Positions 7,593-17,041 of a stretch of DNA of 48,848 bases are shown here, piece by piece; positions within the stretch are counted from its first letter, which is position 1; every line of letters starts with the position of its first letter. Made by a program: the position numbers and the translations under genes. The notes below the pieces were generated by a model that was not told where the DNA came from, did no database searches, and saw only the letters and a list, made by a program, of their open reading frames with translations. This DNA comes from Salibacterium halotolerans (GTDB lineage Bacteria; Bacillota; Bacilli; Bacillales; Marinococcaceae). The stretch lies in contig NZ_FOXD01000023.1 of NCBI RefSeq assembly GCF_900115625.1, positions 1-48,848 of the forward strand. The letters are read 5' to 3'.

Positions 7593-9961
7593 TATTTTTT
7601 CACCTCTTCCGGTAAAATCAGCGGTCGGATCAGTTTGGATAAATGAACGGAGGAATCCTGTTCAATGTAATCATACATGCGGGAAAACAGTTGATAGGCT
7701 TCCCGGGTATACACCCGCATCGGGTCTTCCTGCCCGTAACTGCGCAGGCCGATACCTTCTTTTAAGCGTGTCATTTCCTCGAGGTGGCTGAGCCAGTGCC
7801 GGTCGATATTCGTGAGCAGCACTTTGCGGGCCTGATTCTGAACACCCTTTCGTTCGCGGAGCGGTTCCACTTCTTCAAGGAAAGCGGCGGTCTTTTCTTC
7901 GACGAGCTCCATAATATCTTTTTGGTTTTCCGCCTTTTTTGGCAGTTGAATACCCGGCATCACAAGGATTCGGTTGAGCCTTGTTTCCAGTTCGCGCAGG
8001 TCCCATTCTTCCGGTACATACTCATCTCCGCAGTACGATTCAACAAGCTTTCTGGTGCTTGCTTTTACGATGTTTATCCAGGACTGCAACGGATCTTCGC
8101 TTTCGAGCACTTGATTGCGCAGGGTATAAATGACGCGGCGCTGTTCGTTGGCGATGTCATCGAGTTTCAGTGTGAATTCACGCACCGATGCGTTTGCGTT
8201 TTCGCACATTTCCTGTGCGCGGTTGATAATGGTGTGGGCGTCATCGTTTTGCACGACACCGTTTTCGTCGGTCTTCAGCTTTTCCTTTAACCCTTCAATA
8301 TCCTCTTCGCCGAAGCGGAGCAGCATTTCATCATCGAGGGAGACATACATCTGTGTTTCGCCTGGATCTCCCTGACGGCCGGCGCGCCCTTTCAGCTGAT
8401 TGTCGATCCGCCTGTTTTCATGGCGTTCCGTGCCGAGTACAAAGAGACCGCCTGCTTCTGCCGCGCCTTCACCGAGCATGATGTCGGTGCCGCGTCCGGC
8501 CATATTGGTGGCAATGGTGACCTGGCCCTTCTGTCCGGCGAGAGAAATCAATTGCACTTCCCGTTCCACGCTCTTGGCGTTAAGAAGTTCATAGGAGACT
8601 TTCCAGTCATCCAGGTAGCGCGCCATGGTTTCGGATTGGATGATGGAGGTGGTGCCGATCAGCACAGGCTGCCCTTTTTCGTGACGCTTGGCAACTTCCC
8701 GGGCCACTTCCCGGTATTTGTCTTCGGCTGTCGCGAAGATGAGATCGTCCCGGTCTTCCCGGATTCTCGGTTTATTGGTTGGGATCTGGATAACATCCAT
8801 GCCGTACAGGTTTCGAAATTCCTGTTCTTCGGTTTTGGCTGTCCCGGTCATGCCGGACAGGGCCGGATACATCCGGAAATAGTTCTGTATTGTAATTTGG
8901 GCCTGGGTTTTGTTTTCTTCGGTGATTTCAAGCCCTTCTTTAGCTTCCAGCGCCTGATGAAGGCCATCGCTGAACGTACGACCTTCCATGATCCGCCCGG
9001 TGTACATGTCGACAAGCTTGATTTCGCCTTCTTTCACGATATAATCAACGTCCCGTTTAAACATGACACGGGCACGCAGCGCCTGCAGTACGAAGTGGTA
9101 CAGGGTATGGTGCTCCAGGTCATACAGATTATCGACGCCGAACGCGCGCTCGACTTTTGTGATGCCGGGATCGGTCAAGCTGACAGATCGCGTAATCGGG
9201 TCAAACAGGTAGTCTTTCTCCGCGTCGAAACTGCGGGCCATTTTGGCGCAAATCTGATAGAGTCCCGGATTGACTTCTGTTTTCCCGGCAATAATCAGCG
9301 GTGTTTTAGCCTCATCGACAAGGACACTGTCGATTTCATCAATGATAGCGAAATGATACGGACGCTGTACTTTTTCAATTGTGCTTTGGACCATGTTGTC
9401 TTTCAGGTAATCAAAACCGAATTCGTTGCTGACACCATATGTAATGTCGGCTTCATAGGCTTTTCGCTTTTCGTCTTTGGCGAGTTTTGGAACATTCAGG
9501 CCAACGGTAAGCCCGAGAAATTCATGAACCTGGCCGATCAGATCGCGGTCGCGCCGGGCCAGGTATTCGTTGACGGTGATTACGTGGACGCCTTTTCCCT
9601 CAAGCCCCCGCAGGTAACTCGGGAGGGAAGCGACAATGGTTTTTCCTTCGCCGGTTGCCATTTCCGCGATATCACCGTCGTTTAACGTAAGTCCGCCAAG
9701 AAGCTGGACATCAAAATGACGGAGACCGATAATCCGGCGTGAAGCTTCGCGGACGACGGCGAAGGCCTCTTCTGTGATGGAAGACAGCTTTTCCCCTTTA
9801 TGGAGGCGGTCCCGGAATTCGTCTGTTTTCGCCTGCAGCTCTTCATCACTCAGCTGTTCCATTTCCGGTTCCAATTTGTTGATCCGCTCTACCACTTTGT
9901 TATATTTTTTTAGTCTTCGTTGTTGTTCGTCTCCAATGATTTTTTTCAAAGAAGCTAACAT
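7592..9961 (-). CDS. secA2: Accessory Sec translocase ATPase SecA2 (Bacillus type)
   Basis: 789-residue preprotein translocase ATPase that drives export through SecYEG. Walker A is MATGEGKT (101-108), the DEAD-like box is DEID (208-211), and NMAGRGTDI and GRAGRQGDPG mark the second nucleotide-binding domain. It ends without the C-terminal zinc-binding tail of housekeeping SecA1, and both length and sequence resemble B. anthracis SecA2 (~788 residues). slaP follows with a one-base overlap. AAGGAGAG precedes the ATG at 9959-9961. Probable clients are SLH or S-layer proteins, several encoded nearby. No main S-layer protein is in the window. Confidence 0.92.
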   Translation of the reverse strand: MLASLKKIIGDEQQRRLKKYNKVVERINKLEPEMEQLSDEELQAKTDEFRDRLHKGEKLSSITEEAFAVVREASRRIIGLRHFDVQLLGGLTLNDGDIAEMATGEGKTIVASLPSYLRGLEGKGVHVITVNEYLARRDRDLIGQVHEFLGLTVGLNVPKLAKDEKRKAYEADITYGVSNEFGFDYLKDNMVQSTIEKVQRPYHFAIIDEIDSVLVDEAKTPLIIAGKTEVNPGLYQICAKMARSFDAEKDYLFDPITRSVSLTDPGITKVERAFGVDNLYDLEHHTLYHFVLQALRARVMFKRDVDYIVKEGEIKLVDMYTGRIMEGRTFSDGLHQALEAKEGLEITEENKTQAQITIQNYFRMYPALSGMTGTAKTEEQEFRNLYGMDVIQIPTNKPRIREDRDDLIFATAEDKYREVAREVAKRHEKGQPVLIGTTSIIQSETMARYLDDWKVSYELLNAKSVEREVQLISLAGQKGQVTIATNMAGRGTDIMLGEGAAEAGGLFVLGTERHENRRIDNQLKGRAGRQGDPGETQMYVSLDDEMLLRFGEEDIEGLKEKLKTDENGVVQNDDAHTIINRAQEMCENANASVREFTLKLDDIANEQRRVIYTLRNQVLESEDPLQSWINIVKASTRKLVESYCGDEYVPEEWDLRELETRLNRILVMPGIQLPKKAENQKDIMELVEEKTAAFLEEVEPLRERKGVQNQARKVLLTNIDRHWLSHLEEMTRLKEGIGLRSYGQEDPMRVYTREAYQLFSRMYDYIEQDSSVHLSKLIRPLILPEEVKK

Positions 9962-10263
9962 GCAGCGCTCTCTCCTTATTAATCCCTGTATAAGCGTCCG
10001 TGAAACTTCCGCTTTCGCCGCGTGGAAAGGAGGTTACGGACAGCCGGAATCCCGGTTGATCCGGGTTTGTTGAATCTGGCAGCAACTGTCTTCCGTGAAA
10101 GGAAGCTCTCTTTTTTCAGCCCGCCTTCTAAAAAGTCACTTTCTCAGTATATCATTAATACCCCGAATCTTTCACTAATTGTTGTGAACGAAAAAGAAAT
10201 AGGAATATTCAGGATTTCCTGCTATAATTAGAGATAGATAGATACATAGAAAGGGGCACATCA
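9962..10263. other. Divergent leader region between secA2 and SLH transglycosylase
   Basis: 302 bp with no gene. On the secA2 side the leader can fold: GTCCGT (rc of ~10043-10048) pairs with ACGGAC (rc of ~9997-10002), enclosing CCTCCTTT, which could also pair with the secA2 ribosome binding site AAGGAGAG. A CCCGG/CCGGG hairpin lies at ~10051-10066. On the plus side a perfect TATAAT at 10223-10228 precedes the SLH gene, with no good -35 seen. Confidence 0.4.
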
Positions 10264-11704
10264 ATGAAAAAATGGATGATCGGCCTTGTCCTCGCCGGAA
10301 GCATAACGGCAGCTGGCACAGCCGGTGCTGCCGAAGAGGGAGAAAACAGCTCGAATCCGACGTCTTTGTCTTACAAGGAGAAAAAAGAACTTCTCACAGA
10401 AGCTGCGCTCGAACATAATATTCCGCCTGAAATCGTCAAAGCGATCGCCTATGAAGAAACCGGCATGAGGCAGTTTAATGAAAGCGGGGACTCCGTTATG
10501 AATCAAAATGAAGACGGGGGCGTGGGCATCATGCAGGTAACACTTGATGAAAATGACCTGGAGAACCGTAATGTCGACCGTCAGCGGCTGAAAAACGATA
10601 CCGCCTACAACATTGAAATCGGTGTTGATCTTCTTAACGAAAAATGGAGTTGGTCGGGTTCTGTCCTGCCGACTGTAAACAGCGGAGACAAACAGGTGCT
10701 CGAGAATTGGTATTTTGCCTGCCATTCTTGCCTACAACGGTCTCGACCGCCGCAACGATCCGGCTGAAGCAGAGGAAGTGTACCAGGAAGATGTTTACAG
10801 TGTCATAGAAAATAACAGCCTGCTTGGCAGCAGTTCGATTGATGTTCCGGAATGGAACGCGGTGTATGAAAACGGGGAAGACCGCATCCGGTTTGAAGAG
10901 CAGGAAGTGAAAACAGATACAAAGACACCATCCACCCAGATGGCTGAGAATGGTGACGATATTTACACTTATGGAGAAGATCCCGGTACGCAGGTGAATT
11001 ACCGGCTTGGTCCTTCGACAACGTCGCGCATCGTCGGGGATATTTCTCTATATACACCGCTGCAGGTGGAAGGAACGGCGGCTCACGACAACAGTCCGAC
11101 CAATCATTTTGTGTACTATCCGGTCCATTACGCGGATATCCGTGATGGCTATATGGCAAGTGCCTATGCCCGCAGCGGCAGTATTACCAACTTTTATGAC
11201 GTCCGGCGACAGGAGTTAACAGAGGCTGTTGGATATCTGGAAGTGCGTGGTATCCTAAGCGGTTATCCAGGCGGGGAGTTCCGGCCGAATGAGTCGATTC
11301 TGCGGCGTCACGCCGCCTCGATGATGGTGGATGCGCTGAACCTGGAAGCGCCGGATGAATACGACCTGCAGGCTTCAGATATGGAAGCAGGGGACCGGGG
11401 TTACGACGCGTTGCGGATTCTTGAGTACCACGGTATCATGACCGGAAGCAATGGAAATATCCGTCCGAATGAAAATATGACACGCGCCCAGACAGCTTCC
11501 ATCCTGACTGCAGGCTTTGAAAATACGTTGAAAGCGCCGGCGGATTCCCATTCGTTTGAGGACATCAGTGAAGACTTCTGGAACTATGCTGCTATCAATA
11601 CGCTGTATCATAATGAGGTCACCACGGTGGAAGCCTTCCGGCCGAATGAAGACCTGAAACGGTCTCAGTTTGCGCTGTTTTTGAAGGCGGCGATGACAAA
11701 GTAA
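10264..11704 (+). pseudogene. SLH-anchored transglycosylase-like protein, frameshifted
   Basis: Two overlapping frames (10264-10767 and 10715-11704) form one protein. The first has a signal peptide (~1-23) and a lysozyme-like/SLT fold: YKEKKELLTEAALEHNIPPEIVKAIAYEETG with a likely catalytic Glu, then GGVGIMQVT and ENWYFA. The second resumes ILAYNG, then an SH3-like segment (NYRLGPSTTSRIV) and three SLH repeats (SGYPGGEFRPNESI, AFRPNEDLKRSQ). TGCC is duplicated at 10716-10723; removing one copy restores a 478-residue frame. It would cleave peptidoglycan glycan strands at the wall. The defect may be a real slippage mutation, an on/off switch or an assembly error. Confidence 0.85.
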
Positions 11705-11741
11705 ACAGAACGGTGATGTGACAAAAGCACAGCCTTCAGAT

Positions 11742-11781
11742 AAAAATCCGGACGATTTTTTTAAAAATCGTCCGGATTTTT
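11742..11781. terminator. Bidirectional terminator
   Basis: A perfect 19-bp stem AAAAATCCGGACGATTTTT with a 2-base loop lies between the convergent SLH transglycosylase and TPR lipoprotein genes, with A and T runs on both sides. Confidence 0.9.
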
Positions 11782-11841
11782 ATTATTTGTTAATGGTGTT
11801 GTTCCAGACTCTTTGAAATAGATCCTGCTGACGGAACTTTT

Positions 11842-12669
11842 TTACGTTTCACCTTCAATGGAGGAATCGAGATAGTTTTTGTAAATCTGGTAGGAATCGT
11901 CGCCGTAGTTATTGAGAAATTCGGATGTAGGTTCAAATGCCCGGGTGACAGCTTCCTGTTCACCCTGCTCATTTCCCATTTCCGCGTAAACCTGGCTCAT
12001 CCGGTAATAGTGGGTCGGATTCTCCGAATCGAGAGCGGTTAACCTTTCATACCGCTGCAGGCTCTCTTCATATTGACCGTCTGCGCGGTAAGCTTTCGCA
12101 AGAGCAAGCAGCAGATCCCGGCCTGGTTGTTCATTGTTTTCCTGCAGCTGTTGTTCCAGATCAAACAAAAGCTGTGTCCCTTTGTCCACATTATATCCGG
12201 ATTCAATCAGCACGTTCGCATAATTAATCAGATTTTCTTCATTTTCAGGGTTCAACTGGTATTGCTGCTGCAGTAAAGACGCTGCATCTTCCACGAGAGC
12301 TGTGGCAGGATCATCATTCTGCTCAATATGAGCCTGGAGGGCTTCGGTATAGCGCTGGGAATAGGCAGCAGCCTGCTCTTCCTCTTCGGCCTGAAGTTCC
12401 CGGAGATAAATGATGATTTCATTGAAGTTCCCGTTTTCAATTTCTTCTTCCATAATACTGTTGATATTGCTTTCTGAAAGCTTATCAAGCCGGAAGCGTT
12501 CCGCCAGGGTCTGAAGGGTTTCGCGGTCGTAAACAAAATTTTCGTCATCATAGGCGTACTTTTCCGTATTGATCCGCTGCTCTTCTTCAAGGTGCTGGTT
12601 CATGCCGTAGGTGGAACATCCCGACAAAACGAGTAACGTGCCGAAAAGGACGATTATAGACTTTTTCAT
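11842..12669 (-). CDS. TPR-containing lipoprotein
   Basis: 275 residues. The N-terminus MKKSIIVLFGTLLVLSGC is a lipoprotein signal with lipobox LSGC (Cys18). The mature part is acidic and helical. Tetratricopeptide-like repeats are visible from ~120 to ~250, for example LLLALAKAYRADGQYEESLQRYERL and PTHYYRMSQVYAEMGNEQ. Probably a membrane-tethered scaffold outside the cell; no enzyme motif was seen. It is monocistronic, ends at the bidirectional terminator, and has a GCGTCCGC/GCGGATGC hairpin in its leader (~12698-12719). The biological role is unknown. Confidence 0.7.
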   Translation of the reverse strand: MKKSIIVLFGTLLVLSGCSTYGMNQHLEEEQRINTEKYAYDDENFVYDRETLQTLAERFRLDKLSESNINSIMEEEIENGNFNEIIIYLRELQAEEEEQAAAYSQRYTEALQAHIEQNDDPATALVEDAASLLQQQYQLNPENEENLINYANVLIESGYNVDKGTQLLFDLEQQLQENNEQPGRDLLLALAKAYRADGQYEESLQRYERLTALDSENPTHYYRMSQVYAEMGNEQGEQEAVTRAFEPTSEFLNNYGDDSYQIYKNYLDSSIEGET

Positions 12670-13069
12670 ATTCGTATCACCTTATTTTGGGGTATGAGCG
12701 TCCGCGTGAAGCGGATGCTTTTGTTCATTATTCAGAAACATGACGCCTTTATTCTATATGAAAATCGGGAGAAAAAAAAGAACAGAAATTACCACATACA
12801 TTACAGGACAATCACATTTGTAACAGATGTGTAACCTGAGTCGATAATATTTTACCATTTTCTATCTTTTCGTAAAATCAGCTAGTCTCCTAATTGAAGT
12901 CGTGATATTCTATGGAACAGAAGGAACGGGTTGGAGATTGATGCCGGACTTTTCCTGTGTCTGGATTTTTTTCTTGTAAAACCAGTACTTCAACATTCAA
13001 AGGCATTCCCTGCACGACATAAACCAATCAAAGCTAATGGGGAAAACAACAGAGAGGAGGAACAGGTCT
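12670..13069. other. Divergent promoter region between TPR lipoprotein and SLH amidase
   Basis: 400 bp with no gene. A hairpin GCGTCCGC-GTGAA-GCGGATGC at about 12699-12719 resembles the hairpin at the right side of the MITE-like element. TG-A-TATTCT at 12903-12911 is a possible extended -10 for the amidase gene. The central part is A/T rich. Nothing else was recognised. Confidence 0.35.
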
Positions 13070-14734
13070 TTGAAAACAAACATATTTGCAGTGCCGGCGG
13101 CTGCTGTCGTTCTGACCGCTCTTTTGGTAACAGGCGGGAACACAGCGGAAGCGGTAGACCGTTATTCCGATGTCGGTCCGGGCCACTGGGCAGCCGATGA
13201 AATCGAGTATCTGGCTGAAGAGGGTGTAGCAACCGGTGATGCCAGCGGAAATTTCCGGCCGGATGAGTCTCTGACAAGAGCGCAGGCTTCCATTATGATT
13301 ACCAACGCGCTGAATGAGGAGTCGCCTTATGCCGGCTCACCGTCATTTTCCGATGTGAGCACCGACTACTGGGCCTATGACAGCATCGAAAGAGCGGCAC
13401 AGTTGGATATCTTCCAGGGGAAAAACGGAAGCTTCGACCCAAGCGGAGATATTGAAAAAGCGCAGGTCGCAGCGGTAACCGCACGTGCGTTTTTCGGTGA
13501 CAATACCGAAAATACATCAGGTTCGGTCAACTTTGAGGATATTGACGATGATTTCTGGGCAAAGGGGTATATCAAAACTCTTGTTGACGAGGGCGTTGTA
13601 GAAGATACCGGCCAATTCGAACCGAACGAACCGGCAACAAGAGCCGAGTTTTCGTACTATATTGCCCGCGCCATGGAAGAAAATCCAGGTGGCAGCATTG
13701 ATGAAAACGATCAGGAATCCCCGGAAGAAGAGACAGAAAGCGAAATTCTTTATGAAGGTATGGTGGACGCCAGTACGCCCCTGAATGTCCGGAGCGGCCC
13801 CGGCACAGAAAACGGTGTACTGTACACGCTGCAGGATGGAAGCACCATTGATGTGTACGAGCGCACCGGCAGCTGGTTGAAGATTGACGGTCCCGGCGGC
13901 GAAGGCTATGTTCACGGAAACTATGTCACCCATGTGGACGAAGTGGATTCGGACCAGGATAACACGGACGCCCCGGCGGAACCTATTCTGGAAGGGAAAG
14001 TGACCGCCTCCACCTTGATGGTCCGGGAAGGTCCGGGAGCATCGAACGAATCGGTGGGAAGTCTGAGTAAGGGTGAGACCGTAAATATCTATGAAGAAAC
14101 CAACGGCAGTTGGGTTCTCATCAAGTATAACGGAGAGTGGGCTTATACCCACAGCGGCTACCTGGATGAAAGGGAACCCGGGCAGAGTGATACGGCAGGA
14201 AAGACGATTGTCATTGACGCCGGTCACGGCGATCACGATCCAGGCGCTCAGGGGAATGGACTTATTGAAAAGAACGTTGTCCTTGATGTTGCCCTGCAGG
14301 TACAGTCCAAACTTGACGATGAAGGTGTCAACGTCGTGATGACAAGAGATGACGACACGTTTGTCAGCCTCAGCGGAAGAGTGAATATCGCGGAACGCTC
14401 AGACGCGGATGCCTTTATCAGCATTCACGCCAACGCTGCATCAGCCTCGGCCAACGGTGCGGAAACGTTCTATGACAGCACCTATCAGGCGAGGGAAAGC
14501 CGTGAATTGTCACAGGCCATTCTGGACCGGCTCGTCCAGGAAACAGACATGGGATACCGCAGAGTCGCGGATACCGGATTTTATGTTATCCGCAACACGA
14601 CGATGCCGAGTACGCTTGTTGAACTTGGTTTCCTTACAAATACCCGGGACGCCAACCGGATGAAACAGGACGGCTATGATAGCAAAGCGGCGCAGGCTAT
14701 TGTCAACGGAATCGAAGACTATTACAGTTGGTAA
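13070..14734 (+). CDS. SLH- and SH3-domain N-acetylmuramoyl-L-alanine amidase
   Basis: 554-residue autolysin. Signal peptide ~1-27 (TALLVTGGNTAEA). Three SLH repeats at ~28-200 (YSDVGPGHWAADEIEYLA, FSDVSTDYWAYDSIERAA, FEDIDDDFWAKGYIKTL). Two bacterial SH3 domains at ~225-285 (LNVRSGPGTENGV) and ~300-360 (LMVREGPGASNES). Amidase_3 catalytic domain at ~375-552 with IDAGHGDHDPGAQG, SIHANA and LVELGFLTN, the usual zinc-ligand and catalytic contexts. It cleaves the bond between MurNAc and the stem peptide. I start at TTG 13070, nine bases after AGAGGAGG; the ATG at 13037 lies before that site. It may stand in for B. subtilis LytC with SLH instead of CWB2 anchoring. Confidence 0.92.
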   Translation: MKTNIFAVPAAAVVLTALLVTGGNTAEAVDRYSDVGPGHWAADEIEYLAEEGVATGDASGNFRPDESLTRAQASIMITNALNEESPYAGSPSFSDVSTDYWAYDSIERAAQLDIFQGKNGSFDPSGDIEKAQVAAVTARAFFGDNTENTSGSVNFEDIDDDFWAKGYIKTLVDEGVVEDTGQFEPNEPATRAEFSYYIARAMEENPGGSIDENDQESPEEETESEILYEGMVDASTPLNVRSGPGTENGVLYTLQDGSTIDVYERTGSWLKIDGPGGEGYVHGNYVTHVDEVDSDQDNTDAPAEPILEGKVTASTLMVREGPGASNESVGSLSKGETVNIYEETNGSWVLIKYNGEWAYTHSGYLDEREPGQSDTAGKTIVIDAGHGDHDPGAQGNGLIEKNVVLDVALQVQSKLDDEGVNVVMTRDDDTFVSLSGRVNIAERSDADAFISIHANAASASANGAETFYDSTYQARESRELSQAILDRLVQETDMGYRRVADTGFYVIRNTTMPSTLVELGFLTNTRDANRMKQDGYDSKAAQAIVNGIEDYYSW

Positions 14735-14743
14735 CTAATAAGG

Positions 14744-14787
14744 AAATCCCCGTTCGGATGGAAGATTAAACATCCGAACGGGGATTT
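14744..14787. terminator. Bidirectional terminator after the SLH amidase gene
   Basis: A 17-bp stem (AAATCCCCGTTCGGATG / CATCCGAACGGGGATTT) is followed by a run of T, between the convergent amidase and OpuAC-like genes. Confidence 0.9.
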
Positions 14788-14880
14788 TTTTCTGACAGAA
14801 TTCAAGCTGGATGGTGGAGTAAACGTTGCCATGTGTCTTTTTTCCATATTCCGTAATTATCCTATGGAAAAGCAGTTTTT

Positions 14881-15813
14881 TTAGTTTTGGCCTTCCATCA
14901 TGGCATCTACTTTATCCTGGTTTTCTTCGATCCAGTTGGCAGCAAGTTCTTCAAACGGTGTATCATTCTGGGCGTGTTCATACATCATTTTTTCCAGGTC
15001 GTCCACACTGATACTCCAGTTGGAGAGAATGTTATACGCTTCCGGGTACTTTTCCTGGATGCCTTGGTAAGAAAGGACGTACACATTATCGTACTTGAAG
15101 TTTTCTTTTGGTTCTTCAAGGAACTTCAAATCATAATCTACAAACATGGAATGCGGGCGCCAACCAGTAATAATGACCGGTTCTTCATTGCTGATTTTTG
15201 TCTTGAGTTCACTGATCATTGCTGTTTCACTTGAAGGCATCAGTTCAAAACCGGCTTCTTCGAGGTTGTAATCAGCCATCACTTCTTTTGATGTGTTGAC
15301 GATACCGGCACCGGCACCGATTGTGTAAATTTTTCCGCCAAACTTCTCCGGGTTTTCTTTAATATCCGAAATCGATTCTGCTTCTACATATTCCGGAACG
15401 ACCCAGCCGGTAGGTACCTGTTCATAACTGGTGGCTACTTTCTGGAGGTCGTCCTGGTATTCATTCCAAAGTTGTTCTTCCGTGTACGGGAGCCAGGCGT
15501 CCATGAAGAAGTCAATTTCTTCGGACTGCATCCCTTCCCAGATTACCGGCTGATCCAGTAGCTCAATTTCTACATTATATCCTGCTTCTTCGAGCATCTG
15601 TTTTGCGATCTGAGTCGGACCCGCCGTACTGGTCCAGGACGTTTTTCCGAATGTAATGGTTTCCCCTTTATTGTTACCGCTGTTCTGTTGTGCCTCTTCC
15701 GACTGTCCTTCATTACCTGTGCTGCCGCTGCCTGCGGCTTCGTCTCCGCCACCGCCGCAGGCTGTCAGGGCAGTCAGCGCTCCCAGTACAAATAATTGCA
15801 GTAAACGTTTCAT
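14881..15813 (-). CDS. OpuAC-like substrate-binding lipoprotein (betaine/choline type)
   Basis: 310 residues. A lipoprotein signal ends in lipobox LTAC, followed by a Gly/Ser/Gln-rich linker and a periplasmic-type solute-binding fold. TITFGKTSWTSTAGPTQIAKQMLEEAGYNVEIELLDQPVIWEGMQSEEIDFFMDAWLP is the OpuAC/ProX pattern, and GWRPHSMF holds an aromatic residue typical of quaternary ammonium binding. Expected to deliver a betaine-like compound to an ABC permease. No permease or ATPase gene is adjacent, so it works with a transporter elsewhere. It starts two bases after the isochorismatase stop, in an operon with a GbsR-type regulator. Confidence 0.85.
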   Translation of the reverse strand: MKRLLQLFVLGALTALTACGGGGDEAAGSGSTGNEGQSEEAQQNSGNNKGETITFGKTSWTSTAGPTQIAKQMLEEAGYNVEIELLDQPVIWEGMQSEEIDFFMDAWLPYTEEQLWNEYQDDLQKVATSYEQVPTGWVVPEYVEAESISDIKENPEKFGGKIYTIGAGAGIVNTSKEVMADYNLEEAGFELMPSSETAMISELKTKISNEEPVIITGWRPHSMFVDYDLKFLEEPKENFKYDNVYVLSYQGIQEKYPEAYNILSNWSISVDDLEKMMYEHAQNDTPFEELAANWIEENQDKVDAMMEGQN

Positions 15814-15815
15814 GT

Positions 15816-16490
15816 TTATAGCACTTCCTTTCCTGGTTTCAGCTGTTCAAACGTTTCTCTCATTGTTTCCGGTGTGAACGGCAGGGAATCCGGCCTCCCG
15901 CAGGTCCAGTGATGATAAGCTTCGTTATGGAGCCGTTTGATAAGCTCCGTTGTTTCATAGACTTCCAGGTTATACACCCAATTGGCCATGATCATCATAG
16001 CCGCCATGTGGGACCCTTCATTGGAAGACGTACAGATGTCTTTCACGAGATGAACATGATAATCCCTGAAGTAAGCGTCAAATACGGAAGTCATTAAACA
16101 GCCATCGGTTACAACACCTCCTATAATAAGATTCTCCACGCCAAGACTTTTCAGCATGAGATCTAGACTTGTTTCATAAAAGGCACTCCAGCGGTATTTA
16201 TCAATAACGATATCGCCTTCTTCCGGTGCAATCGCGTCGAAAATTTCAATATTTTCGGTATGCGAAGCGTAATAGTGCGGCGTCCCGTCTTCATTCAACG
16301 GTTCATTCCTGGAGAGCCCGGCCTGATCACTACGGTTAATCTGCCGTGTGTAAATGACAGGAATGCCTTCACGGCGGCAGGCATCAATCAAATGCTTGGC
16401 ATTGGAGATAACATCATCCATCTGGATCAAGCCGAAATTGCTTTCTTTCTGTAGGTCGATCAGTACGAGAGCGGACTTTTGTTTATTCAT
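15816..16490 (-). CDS. Isochorismatase-family cysteine hydrolase
   Basis: 224-residue cytoplasmic hydrolase. The family catalytic triad is visible: D12 in ALVLIDLQ, K98 in VIDKYRWSAF, and C131 in GGVVTDGC. VIYTRQ and the SAF segment are typical of the nicotinamidase / N-carbamoylsarcosine amidase group. The C-terminal ~40 residues (HHWTCGRPDSLPFTPETM) look like an extra extension. Located between a GbsR-type regulator and an OpuAC-like binding protein, it may hydrolyse an amide or related derivative of an osmolyte or other quaternary amine. The substrate cannot be read from sequence. Confidence 0.85.
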   Translation of the reverse strand: MNKQKSALVLIDLQKESNFGLIQMDDVISNAKHLIDACRREGIPVIYTRQINRSDQAGLSRNEPLNEDGTPHYYASHTENIEIFDAIAPEEGDIVIDKYRWSAFYETSLDLMLKSLGVENLIIGGVVTDGCLMTSVFDAYFRDYHVHLVKDICTSSNEGSHMAAMMIMANWVYNLEVYETTELIKRLHNEAYHHWTCGRPDSLPFTPETMRETFEQLKPGKEVL

Positions 16491-16501
16491 AACGTACTCC
16501 T

Positions 16502-17041
16502 TTATTTCTTTTTTACCGGCGGGATATATTCCAGCATTTCCCTGGATTCAAGAGAATTGGCAAAGCGGGTCGTCCAGTCGAGATAGTCCTGGGCTTCCTG
16601 AATCAACTCCAGATCCCGCCGGGCTGTTTCGCGGACAGTTTCATCATCGGTAGTTTCTGTTATTTCCTGGAGAGTGGGTTTTGTCTGTTCTGCCGCTTTC
16701 ATCAGCAGATTCCGCTCCTGCCGGATCTTTTTCACAAAATAGTTGATGAAGTTCCGCAGGAAGTCTTTTTCCGCGATGAAATGGTCTTTTCGTTCTCCTT
16801 TTTTCCATACCTTTGTTACCATCTCTGTTTCCTGCAGCTCGCGGAGTCCATTGCTGACAGAAGCTTTACTCATGGCGACCTGGACTTTAATTTCGTCAAT
16901 CGACATCGGCTCCCCGGCAAAATACAAGACGCCGTAAATACGTCCGACGGAAGGGGTGACGCCGTATATAACCATGGACTGGGCAATGGCGCTCTCCATC
17001 ACATCGCGAGATTCTTCGAGTTTGTCCCATTCTGAAGGCAT
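16502..17041 (-). CDS. GbsR/MarR-type transcriptional regulator
   Basis: 179 residues. A winged helix spans ~25-95: VYGVTPSVGRIYGVLYFAGEPMSIDEIKVQVAMSKASVSNGLRELQETEMV matches the GbsR group, which senses choline or betaine in B. subtilis. The C-terminal half is helical with charged stretches, probably for dimerisation or ligand sensing. GAAAGGAGG lies six bases before the ATG at 17039-17041; the longer reading starting MIGLHIRERR overlaps that site. It heads the operon with the hydrolase and binding protein and likely regulates it. The A/T-rich region upstream (17042-17267) is a plausible operator site. Confidence 0.85.
   Translation of the reverse strand: MPSEWDKLEESRDVMESAIAQSMVIYGVTPSVGRIYGVLYFAGEPMSIDEIKVQVAMSKASVSNGLRELQETEMVTKVWKKGERKDHFIAEKDFLRNFINYFVKKIRQERNLLMKAAEQTKPTLQEITETTDDETVRETARRDLELIQEAQDYLDWTTRFANSLESREMLEYIPPVKKK

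Noticed and set aside
8420-9685. Long plus-strand ORF opposite secA2
   Set aside because: It is the antisense shadow of the well-conserved secA2 gene, without a binding site or known domains.
7592-9961. Housekeeping SecA1
   Set aside because: The protein lacks the C-terminal zinc-binding tail, has SecA2 length, and is coupled to slaP, so SecA2 is the better call.
9962-10263. T-box or known riboswitch in the secA2 leader
   Set aside because: No T-box sequence AGGGTGGNACCGCG and no known riboswitch core was found; the structure may be a repeat.
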